From Alligator mississippiensis (Eukaryota; Chordata; Crocodylia; Alligatoridae): a stretch of 64,000 bases of DNA. A model generated the notes under the pieces. It was not told where the DNA came from. It searched no databases and saw nothing but the letters and a program-made list of their open reading frames with translations. Position 1 is the stretch's first letter, and each line of letters begins with the position of its first letter. Location: the NCBI RefSeq assembly GCF_030867095.1, contig NC_081826.1, positions 249,778,251-249,842,250 on the forward strand, in the 5' to 3' direction. The position numbers and the translations under genes were made by a program. This document shows positions 11,084 through 21,325 of the stretch, one piece after another.

Positions 11084-14000
11084 ACTCTACTGAAGCAAAC
11101 AAAAAAGCAAACAAGCAAAAAATTACGAAAGCCCTTAATATTTATCCACATTTGAGGAAATATGGCTGAGAATATAGTCAGTGTATCCTGAATGCCAGGG
11201 CAAAACGGCTTTGAGGCCACAAGACCCAGCTCTATGTGGTCATACAAAGTACTGGGTACTACTGGAATGTCTACAGAAGTTAGAGAAACCTTTTCTATTG
11301 AAATGGACAAAATATAAGAAACCCTTCTTAACATCAAGGCTAGGGACAGACATTACACACAAACTGGTTTATGCAATGTGTGTCCCAAACTCCTTCCTGG
11401 TTTAAGTTAAATCAGAGTCCCCCAGCACCCTGCTACGCTCTCGGGGCTGAGTGGGGCTTTCTAACCCAGAGAGCTGGGCTGGCCCCTCTCCTCTGCTCCC
11501 TGGCTGCAGCTCTGGTAGAGGGTCTGCCTGGCTTCCTCCTGCTCCCCTTCTCCCCCTCACCACTCCCTGCTGAAGCAGGGATTCCCCCCTCCTTTCTGCC
11601 TTACACAGACACTTCTCAGCATTAGCTAGCATACCACATGCTGGCTACAGTCCATGCTGCGGGAGACAGGACAAAGGCAGAGAGGACTGTCAGCTTAGGG
11701 CCTTTTGGAACTAATCAACAGGTAGCTGGTAATGTCCCTCCATTCCTTCCTTGGAAAAGCTGTTTAAGAAGAGTTTGAACTAATGGAGAGAGGCTTTGTT
11801 TTCTGATGAGGTGATAAACCCTGAGTTAGGGGTGATAAACACTGTTATCAACTCCCTGCTAGGCTGCTTGGGGAGTGTCTCTAATCAGAGCATGCTGCTA
11901 GGGCCTGGCCACAACCCCCCTCAGCTCAGCATTGTGGAAGGGAGGGAGGTCTGCTCTAGCACCCCCTGGCTTCTTGCCTGAGCCACTGCAGGCATGTGCC
12001 TACTTTTCTGGGATGTATGGATAGTTACAAACCACTTTAGCCTAGCCAGGTTAGACTAACCTGCAAAGATTGAATCAATTTAGGTTTAGGCTTTTTGAAT
12101 GTCTCTCCCTAGCCCAAGAAACAGTTAAATATATTGGGAAATAAAGAGACTGAATTTGTTGCTCTTCCTTAAATTTAACTTCCATTGCTTTCAATGACTA
12201 TTTATCCTGAAAAAAGAGAGCAGGGTCAGGCCCAGTGTTTTTAATCACAATTGGCACTTCTGAACCTTTTTGGCTAATCCAGAAAAGTGATATCATGTTG
12301 GACTCTGGCAGAATGGAGGCTCCATGTGAGAGGCTGACTGTAAGCCACTTTTCATCCCACTTTAATATTAAGTTCACAATCCAAAAAGGAACTTTAAACA
12401 CTTTATTTTAATATTAAAACTAAAAGCCTTCCTTTTGTAAAGGGGTTTATAACCTCCAATAAAAAATTGCTTTTGAAACTTGGCTTAAAAGGTCTCAGTA
12501 AAGCAGTGGAGTTTTAGGTTCAATCTTTCAATATTTAAAAAGATTAACAGTTGAACAGATAAACAAACTAGTAGCCTGCCTGCCTAAGACCCACCCTAAC
12601 TAGGTGATGGATTTGACCTCCTTCACTGCAACTGAGGTCTGGAGGACGCTCTTCTGCAGAAACACTTTCTCAATGGTGCTACCTGCAAAGTGAAACTGAC
12701 TGGGATTGATGCTACTGGGAAAAGACTTCAGCAGAGGAGCATGGCACTAATCAAGTTCTCCTGCAGCTGCAGCCCTGGCCCTTATCAATGAAAGAAAAGG
12801 CACAGAGAAAGAAAAGTAAAGACAAAACAGAAGGAAAGACAGAAAGAAGGAAGAGAACTGAAAAAGACGCAGAGGTTATTTCTCCTGATCTGTGGAAAGT
12901 GGCCACCTGTCTTCCCAGGCGTAGGCAGGCCCCAAACATCATTGATACTTTGTAAACTGCATGGAGTTCAAGGATTCTGTGGTGACCAGGGGAATCTATT
13001 TGTAAATAAAAGTGTTTTTTTATCCAGATGCCCAGATATCTAGATATAGGCATCCCAATAGATGAGACTTCCTCCATTTGTTTTGGGTGACTATTCTGCA
13101 GCTTACACGTCCTGGAGATTTCACTGTCAGGAATTATAACTTGCATTTCTTCCTACATTTTCCTTCTATTGATTTTCCCCCCAGTTTCTCTTATTCTATC
13201 ACCTTGCTCCAAATTAAATAATTCTGTTTGCAACTTGGACCCAATCTTTCATCTCTATACTCAAGCAAAACTCCCTCTGGAGTCTGAGTTAGACTTGTAG
13301 AAGCAGGCTTTTATGTTCAGACCCTTACAGGTTTTGAGGACTATCTTGCCAACTTCCACAAGTATCTCTAGCCAAGCTATTCATGTTTATTTCTTTCTAA
13401 TATTTTTTCCATGGATAAATCAATCACATCAGTACCTGCTTATTTTCACTTCTGTTCTCTAATGCGCTTCAGTTTATCAGTATTTCTTTTCCATTCAGAA
13501 CTAAGTGCGATAGTGAGGTTATACTGAACAAACATTTGTAGTACCACCCTTCTCTTCTTTGATCTCCTGGGGTAAACTGGCCCAAGATACCTTGAAGACC
13601 ACTTCCAGCCTGTCTTCAAAATGGCCTCTTATCTTTAAAGGTGACTCTTACCTGTACATTTAGCAGGTAGACAGACTACTTCAAAGGGCCTCTGCTCCTC
13701 CCAGCTGGACATATGTATTCTGTATTCATCACCACAGTCACATAGTAAGCAAGCAGTCACCTCCTTTTTCAGATGTCAGTATGCTGTAAAGTCCCAAACA
13801 GTCATTGTCCTATCACTTCATGGAATATTGCATATGACTGATGGAGCAGAACTGATCAGGAGTCTATCCTTTCTCCAGGCCCCCATCCCAGGAAGCACAG
13901 AAGCCAGAATGATTAGTCTTACATATGCCCTATTGGAAACCTGCAATTTTAATGTAGGCTACAACTGGTTCCAGTCACCCAGCTAGATTACACAGGTTCT

Positions 14001-14371
14001 CAGGGACATGTCCATACCCACTCTCTGTTGAGCCCATGACTGTCAATATGAACCAACCACACTTGTTTGCTCCTCCTCTATGCATGACTGAAACCCAGCA
14101 ATTAAATACAATATGGGGCTGAGAGCCAGACTAAGTAGGAATAGCTGCCTGAAAACCTAACAACAGCATTCTTCTTCAGGACAAGGCAAACATAGTTGTC
14201 TCTTCAACAGTGACATAAAGCAATAGAGTTGTAATATGTCTATGTGTCTATCTATTACCTTTTATCATTATCTGTTGTTATATTTTGAATTAGCTTTTAT
14301 TCCCCATGAAACCTACCTTTACCCAGCCATTTTGAATTAATTTTTCAAGTAAAGGAACAATATCAAGCAAA
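11084..14371. other. Intergenic DNA, nothing recognised beyond purine-rich tract
   Basis: No gene is supported. A purine-rich GAAA/GGAA stretch at 12786-12875 is the only distinctive composition. The open frame complementary to it (12751-13146, minus) gains its length from that tract and has no recognisable domain. Confidence 0.5.
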
Positions 14372-14505
14372 AGACAGTATCGAAAGCTTTACTGAAATCC
14401 ACATATATCACATCTACTCTTTCTCATCATCTGCTAATTTTGTAATTCTATCAAAAATGCAATCAGGTTTGTCAGGAAAGGTGTATACTTTATTAAACCC
14501 CATCA
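14372..14505 (-). mobile_element. Ancient CR1-like LINE fragment, reverse-transcriptase motif A region
   Basis: Read on the minus strand, one frame gives VDVIYVDFSKAFDTV, which matches the catalytic motif A segment of CR1-clade reverse transcriptase (compare VDVIYLDFRKAFDTV in the younger copy at 49.1 kb). Frameshifts and stops surround it, including an in-frame break just upstream, so this is an old dead copy. Flanking sequence out to about 14280 and 14560 may belong to it but is too diverged to call. Confidence 0.8.
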
Positions 14506-16216
14506 TTCAATTTAACTTCCACTGAAGGATGAAGGACTGAGTCAACCCTTTGCAAGTTTAATCAAACTTATCCAAACTACTTTCTTTAAAAGTTTGGGCT
14601 AGAAATATTGTGAGAACAGGCTTACTTGCAGCATTTGCATCCCTTTGTGGCTTTTAATGGAATGGAAATACCAAAGGAAAAGACTTTGGCACAATATTTA
14701 ATATTTCTGCACTGGGCCTATCAATAAACACAGAGAAGCACAAAAATAGTTCTTTAAAACTTGCCTGGTTGTTTCAGACCTCAGGAAAGGTCTGGTACAC
14801 ATTTTAGGGGAAGGTCCAAATCAAACTCGTTTCTTAACATTTTCTTTGATAATCTTTAATTGTTTTTCCAAGAACTTTGAAATAAAAATGTACAGGTTTT
14901 GGTTTAGTACCAACCTCTGACACCTACTTGAGCCTTGACCTGGTAGGCATCTGTCCTCAGACCACACCTATCCTTTAAGGGCATCCTTATCACACCCAGA
15001 ATTAGCACATCACACCATTGCTCTAATGAATTATCTGACTTGGAAGTTTCTGCCCTTGAAACCTTTCTCAGTATATTACTCTCCACTTAGGAAAAACATC
15101 TAGAACTCTTCTTTCTATAGGTCTTTCATGATACCAATACTCCTTCATATTCATTACCTTGCCCTCATTTCTTTTGCCCTTTTATTTCTTTTTCCCCATT
15201 TTTTGCATTAGGCCTGCTTTATCTGTTTGAATTTTAATAGCGTTCTCTTCACTGTGTTTTAATTTGTGTTTTAATTGCTCATAAGATCAGAAAGGGACTA
15301 ATAAATAAAACAACTATTATTATAAATATTTAAGAATTATGGAGGACTTAGGCACAAAGCCCTAGATATGCTGGAGTTTCTTTTTTTCCCCTATGGCTTG
15401 CCAAAATATCCTGCAACAAAAAAATGGGACAGAAATCAAACCCAAACTTGAAAGAGACCGAAAGAGACTTCATGTATTGGATATTACAGGAAGAAAGAAA
15501 AGTCACCTTAAAGGAGAACATAGTGAGCTTCTGCACAGAATTCAATCACTGATTTGAAAATTAAAAAAACATTTCATGATTGATGAAAGTGAAATATCCG
15601 TTCTCTAAATACTGGCTAAATCCTGTTCGTAGAAAGAATATATCGAACCTCAGTTGAGCACTTTATCAGTAAAGATGAAATTCACACAGGTGTGAGGGGC
15701 ATACCCAGGAGAAGCCCCAGAGTGCCTCTTCGCATGGGAGTATATAAGCAGAGCAGTTCCACTGAGGTTCTGTCCCACAGCTGAAGCACTAGCTGTGTTG
15801 GAGTTATAGTATTACCCTATAGCTTGCTCTAGGCTTGGTAGATGAATTCTTCACCCATCAACTCCACTTATCCCCCCCTCACAAAACCTGCTTACTTCAT
15901 GTCACCCTAACAGAGAAAGTTCTTTCAAGTCTGAAAAAGGTTTGGTTGGCAGCCTGCCCACTAACACTCTTGCTCTTTCCAAACCCTTATTTGATCAGTC
16001 TGTTCGCATGTGCAGCTCATCCACTAGACTCTGGGTAATGAAAAGACACTCTCTTACTTGCAGTCAAGTAGCTCCCCATTGCCCTGGAGTTCCATTGTAC
16101 CTGGTACCTGCACAGACAGCCCTCCTTTGGCAAAAAATTGCTAGAAAGACCATAACTGTTTCCATACTGATAAGAAGTGGGACCATCACTTCAGGCCCTT
16201 CAGAATAATAATGCAC
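14506..16216. other. Intergenic DNA, nothing recognised
   Basis: Mostly AT-rich. Part of 14560-15250 may be the remains of the ancient LINE at 14.4 kb, since T-rich fragments follow in plausible order, but I could not align them by eye with confidence. Confidence 0.4.
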
Positions 16217-16811
16217 CTAAGCAAGTGCATATTTTAAAACGTATTCCTTTTTTATCAAAGAGTCCTGGGCAACTTGTGGCAGTCGGGAGAGACATTCTAT
16301 CATAAAGCTTCTCACAGCAGGCAGTTGCGCAGTCTGAAAATTAATTTCAAGAAACATGACTGACCACTGAGCAATTTTAGCAGTAGTTTTTGCTGAACCT
16401 TTTGTGGTAAACAATGTTGTTAGCTGAGCACAGAGTGACTGGACTTCAAAATTAACAGTTAGGCCTACAGGCAAGTACAGAAATACTGCACTGCCCACTA
16501 GACTGCTAGAGCTTCTTTTGTTATGAGGCAAACATATCAAATTCTCACTCATCAGGTCCAGCACCTGGTTTAGCAAAGTAAACAGCGTACATTTGAAATA
16601 CCAGCTTAGGGAGAGATCTTTAGGGAGATAAACTCCATGTTTTTTCCAAATTATAATCTTATTTAAAATGATGGTTTAAAGACCCACATCCAAATAGATT
16701 AATAGATTGTAAAAGACATATTGTAAACACATGCTGATACTAGACCCTATCAGAATGTGAGGCTTGAGTGTGAAGTGTGCTTGTTTGAGCTCAGATATAA
16801 ACTGTAAGTTA
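16217..16811 (-). other. Unrecognised long open frame, one internal stop
   Basis: On the minus strand one frame stays open for about 153 codons from 16677 down to the TAG stop at 16217. The same frame continues upstream past a single TAA for another 44 codons or so to 16811. At that point the sequence CTTCACTCTTAACTTACAG on the minus strand resembles a splice acceptor. The inferred peptide is leucine-rich, helical-looking and without low complexity, and ends in YVLKYALA. I do not recognise a family. It could be a decayed exon or processed copy of an unknown gene, or a chance frame in AT-rich DNA; one such frame in 64 kb is not statistically surprising. The usual ATG context is absent. Confidence 0.25.
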
Positions 16812-19050
16812 AGAGTGAAGATTTGTTTTCATGGAAAGAACCAGCAGCTTATTCTCGAATGATGGAAAGACTAGAGAGGATCTTGCCTTCTTTGAATATT
16901 AAACATTTTTCACAAATCTTAAGACACAAAGCTACATTATCACAAAATGTTTAAATAGCTTCAGAAGCTTTAGATGGTGAATTGTATAAAAAGCATTGCC
17001 TGTTCTTGTGCTTATTAGTTTATCTTATTCTTCTTTAACTCTCATATCTACCCATTGGCTTCTTTAACTCTCATATCTACCCAAAGGACACTTACGCTAT
17101 TGGGAGATAGTGCATTTAAAATATTTAATTAGTTAAGTTCCTTTGTATGATTCACATAGTTTGGACAATGCCATTAAAATGTTTGGTTTCCCCTTCTGTT
17201 TTTCATAAACTAACACATTACAGTTGAGTCAAGGTTCACACTCCTGCAGAGAAATGTCCAAATCCCTCCAAAAATTTACATTGACTTCTGAAATGACAGA
17301 AAAGAAATGACAACACTTATATTGGTGGTAAGAGCCACATTCCAGTGAATTCAGAGGTAAGACATCAGTGAGACTCTAGCATGTGTATAATCCTTTTTTT
17401 TTAACCCAAATCTAATCTGGGGACCTTGAAAACCCTTTAAAAGTTTAGTAGAGTTTATTTTAATGGTTTCACTTCCAAGTGTCCATGTGCTATTTTGATT
17501 AATGGGAAGGAGACTGCTGGGTTATATCACTGGAAGGAGCTAAGTTTCCCAGTCCAATATTTCTTTACTGCTTGAGAGTAAGTACTACTCCTGTACTCTT
17601 ATTCTTCCTGTTTTCAGTAAGAGGTTTGCTCAAGAAGATACTACCTTATCAGACCTTCTAAGCCTGAATTCAAAATTTGTCTCCCTGGACATTACAAACA
17701 CCTAAGTCAGAGAAAGGAGATCCATAAAATACAGGAAAAGAGAAAAAAAAATCTCAGTGGAAAAAAGTGTATTTCTTAAAATTGATTTTGAAGTATCAGT
17801 GTGCAAAAAGGAAGAGATACATATCCTAAAATGGATTCTTTTATATTTCTTTACTTGAATGCATCCGGTATTGCCATTAAAATTAATGCTATGTTTAATA
17901 TTAACAGCTTTTAATAAAGGAATATCTGTATTGGAATTGAACATATTCAAAAAGCAGAATCAAGTCCAAAACAGTTCTAAGGAGCAATCCATCCACTAAT
18001 GATGGAAAATTGAATATTTGGAGAATCAGACCAAGTGCCTGTCCTGCTTCCAATTAAGGCAATGAGAAATCAGGCACTAACTCTTATGAGAACTGTGCCT
18101 TTCTAAAGAAGAAGTAGGGAGAAAGCTGGTAGTAATTGAAAAATAGTTCCCTAAGTCCATTAATATTCAGGACAAACTGATGTATTTTTATTAGGATTAG
18201 AACAGGGAACCAAAATAAAATAATTTCAAAGAAAAACCTCACTCCTCTTACATTCTTCTATCACAGTTTCCGGTCTGAGATGCAGATGCTGCAGGCTTAC
18301 AAGAAATTTCAATATATTGAACAGAAAATGGCTAAAATCTGAGGTTTGCCCGGGAGTCTAGTCAGGGAGGGATAAAGTAATCTAAAGTATTAGATCCATC
18401 AATAAAAGTCCAACTACCCCGTTGTGAAGCTTCTTGAATTAGGCATGCTGGAAATGGTATAGGACTGGGGCTAACTAAAAATGTTCTTAGAAGAACAAAC
18501 TATGCATTTCTGTACAGGGAAATTAAAATGGTCTGTTGAAGAAATGATTCAGAACTCAACATGCATGCCAGAGTCAGATTGTTTGCTAGAGTTTTATACT
18601 GGGCAAACTGAGTAATAAGAAACTTTTGGCATTTCAAAAAGTTGTTGAAAAAGGGTACAGAAGATGCACTTCTAGATTTTTTTTAACTCATAAATTGTTT
18701 ACAGCTGCACAAGGAAAGATAACAACAAGGGCCTGATATTTCATGCCTGATACATTAAAATTTATTTTCTAGTTAATGACAGTTATGGGTGCGTAAGTTG
18801 TAGTTTGGGGATTGTTTATACCTTGTTTTAGAACCAAAACTTCTGAGGCTGACTTGTAAGATTGAAACCTCTTCCTTAGAAAGACTTATTTTTACTCATT
18901 TATCACTACCTCTTGGCATAGAAGGTCACTTAATATGCTAACCCACCATGGGGAGGGCTGGTATATGGGCCAGTCCAGAAAGAGCTGTCCACTTACCCTG
19001 CCATTCTACACCTCAGCAACTGTGAAGGGAGAAAAAAAAGGGGCCCTGCT
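16812..19050. other. Intergenic AT-rich DNA with a small tandem duplication
   Basis: No gene or transposon ends seen. A 24-base string is repeated exactly at 17031-17054 and 17060-17083. The rest is anonymous. Confidence 0.55.
17031..17083. repeat. Perfect 24-bp tandem duplication, 29-bp period
   Basis: The string starting TTCTTTAACTCTCATATCTA occurs twice, identical over 24 bases and separated by TTGGC. Confidence 0.95.
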
Positions 19051-19972
19051 TAGGGTAACCACCTATTCCTAATTGGGCGGGACAGTCTGAGAATGGGAAC
19101 CTCAAGTCCTGGATCTGGGCTGCATGACTCTGGGACAGCATTTGTCCCAGATTCACAGCATCATGCAAGGATCCACAGGAAATGGCAGGTTTCCACTTGC
19201 AGGCTGGCAGCCTTCCAGCTTGCAAGAGTCTGCTAGAGGCTGAGGGGAGTGGGATGCAGGGGGCACCATGTGCAAGTGCACACTTGCACATATGCACGTG
19301 ACTGAGAATACAGCTGGGCAGCGTGGAGAGCAGCTCCCTGTAGGTAAGTCTATGGAGAAAGGGAGCATAGGGGAGATGTGCAGGGCAGATTGAGGTCCAC
19401 ATGGTAAGGGAGGGAGCGGGAGTGGGGCAGGGACTGGGGGTGACACCCAGCCAGGTCAGTGCATGGGTCCAGGGCCCAGGGAGTGGAGCAGATCAGAACC
19501 ACAGACGGCTCATCTGGGGGTGCAGAGCATGGGGTGGGGGGGGGAAGAGACAGCTCTCTGCTGCTGAGTGGACTCCCTGAGGAGGGGCATGGCAGAGGGC
19601 ATATGCCCCCCACCCCAATTTGTATGTGGGGTGAGGGCAGATGTGGTCTGCCCACTTCAGGCTCAGGGCTCCCTACTCTGCTGCCCTCCCTTTGGGAGCC
19701 CTGTGCCGCCATGGCAAAGCACCCCTTGCCTGTCACCTGGCAGCAGTGGGAGTGTCAGTGTCGGCATGGACAGGCGGGCAGGGGGTGCCTTGCCATGGTG
19801 TCATGGGGCTCCCAAGGGGAGGGCAACAGAGTAGGGAGGCCTGAGTGCACAGCAGGCAGCCTGCATCCACCCTGCCCCTCTCAGCTTTTCTCCAGCTGTG
19901 CTGCTGGCAAGTGGGGGGTGGGGAAGGCAGGCATGTGTCCTGTCTTTATATTTTAAAAAGGTGGTCACACTA
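19051..19972. mobile_element. Putative hAT-like TIR element, about 0.9 kb
   Basis: The left terminus TAGGGTAACCACC and the inverse of the right terminus TAGTGTGACCACC match at 11 of 13 positions. Flanking octamers GCCCTGCT and CTCCCGCT match at 5 of 8, compatible with an old 8-bp target duplication but weak. The interior is markedly GC-richer than either flank. Overlapping long open frames on both strands (19350-19956) follow from that composition, and I see no transposase signature. Confidence 0.5.
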
Positions 19973-20274
19973 CTCCCGCTGCTTCCTTTTTAAAATCTTA
20001 CCTCTGAAATACTCCAAGCAGACATGTCTGATTCAAGCTGGTGCACAGGACATTGTAAACTACTGAAGAAGCCGCATCCAGGTTCAAAAGATACTTATTC
20101 TTTGAAGTAGACAGGGAAAGAAAAGAGTAAAGAAAATGGATAAGCCTGAACATTAGCTTTTGTCCCTGGCCCACTATGGATCACCAGTGAAAAAAGGTAA
20201 ACATCACAAAATTAGGCCATAATCTTTGATGTAAGAAATCAAAAATTAAATCAGCAATGAATTTTTAAATATCC

Positions 20275-20350
20275 TTGGGCATTTTTATACATGCTTCAGG
20301 GGTAGCAGGGGGCACTTTAATTAGAGCAGCTCTCAGATTTCTTAGCTGCT
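20275..20350. mobile_element. MITE fragment of the 'TGCCTATA' family
   Basis: A segment with 'TTTTTATACATGCTTC', then GGGGCACTTTAATTAGAG and GCAGCTCTCAG resembles the right half of the MITE at 55.1-55.4 kb. No second end is found, and the CR1 copy starts shortly after. Confidence 0.4.
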
Positions 20351-20408
20351 ACAGTGGTGGTGGGAAGTGGTATAATACTATAAGACACACAGATGAACTG
20401 TCAGGCAG

Positions 20409-21325
20409 GAAAATAAGTTGAATATAAGCAAACAGTGTGCCCTTGTTGTCATGAAGGCTAACGGCATACTGGACTTCATTAGTAGGAGTGTTGCCAGTAG
20501 ACCAAGGGAAGTAATAGTTCCCTTCTATTCTGCCCTGGTGAGGCCACATCTGGAGTACTGTGTCCAGTTTTGGGCTCCCCACTACAGAAAGGATGTGGAA
20601 AAATTGAAGAGAGTCCAATGGAGGCCAATGGTAATGGTTAGGGGGCTGGGGTACATGACTTCTGAGGGGAAGCAGAGGGAAATGGTCTTACTTATATGGT
20701 AATTAGCTGATGGAGAATAGATTTAGTTTAGAGATCAGAAGGCAATATTTTACAGTTAGGGTGGCCAAAATCTGGAACCAACTTCCCAGGGAAGTGGTCC
20801 TCACCCTTACCTTGGGCAAATTCAAGAAGAGGTTGGACGATCACCTGTCTGGGGTCTTGTGAACCCAGCAATCATTCCTGCCTGTGGCAGGGGGTCAGGC
20901 TAGATGATCTGATCAGGTCCCTCCTGACCCTAGCTACTATGAAACTATTTAGTCTAGCGAAGAGAAGACTGAGGGGGGATTTAATAACAGTCTTCAACTA
21001 TCTGAAGGGGGTTACAAAAAGGATGGAGCTAGACTGTTCTCAGTGATGGCAGATGACAGAACAAGGAACAATGGTCTCAAGTTGCAGCAAGGGAAGTTTA
21101 GGTTAGATATTAGCAAAAACTTTCACATGAGGAGGGTAAGGCACTGGAGCAGGTTACCCAGAGAGGTGGTGGAATCTCCATCCTTTGAGGTTTTTATTTT
21201 AGGACCTGGCTAGGCAAAGCCTTGGCTGGGATGATCTAGTTGGGAATGGTTCTGCTTTGAGCAGGGGTTTGGACTAGATCTCCTGAGGTCCCTTCCAAAC
21301 CTAATTTTCTGATTCTATGATTCAT
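20409..21325 (+). mobile_element. CR1 LINE 3' portion interrupted by a second CR1
   Basis: The first part (20409-20693) encodes the C-terminal end of CR1 ORF2. Residues such as EVIVPFYSALVRPHLEYCVQ and FWAPHYRKDVEKLKRVQ are diagnostic for CR1. Homology then breaks and resumes near 20944 with 'TTTAGTCTAGCGAAGAGAAG', running through the typical 3' UTR to a terminal 'TTCTGATTCTATGATTC' at about 21321. The intervening 250 bp is the 3' end of a different CR1 subfamily, so this is an insertion within an insertion. The outer copy is 5'-truncated, and it has stops and substitutions. Confidence 0.88.
20694..20943 (+). mobile_element. Inner CR1 3'-end insertion
   Basis: This stretch carries a CR1 3' UTR of another subfamily: 'GCCAAAATCTGGAACCAACT', 'AAGAGGTTGGACGATCACCT', 'GGGGTCAGGCTAGATGATCT' and a terminal 'CTACTATGAAA'. 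It interrupts the outer CR1 in the same orientation. It is severely 5'-truncated, as most CR1 copies are. Exact target-site bases are uncertain because the flanks are short and T/A-rich. Confidence 0.82.

Noticed and set aside
12751..13146. 131-codon minus-strand frame
   Set aside because: Part of its length comes from a purine-rich tract (12786-12875); no ATG-splice context or family resemblance.
19350..19956. Overlapping 128-165 codon frames on both strands
   Set aside because: Composition effect inside a GC-rich TIR element; no domain, no splice signals.
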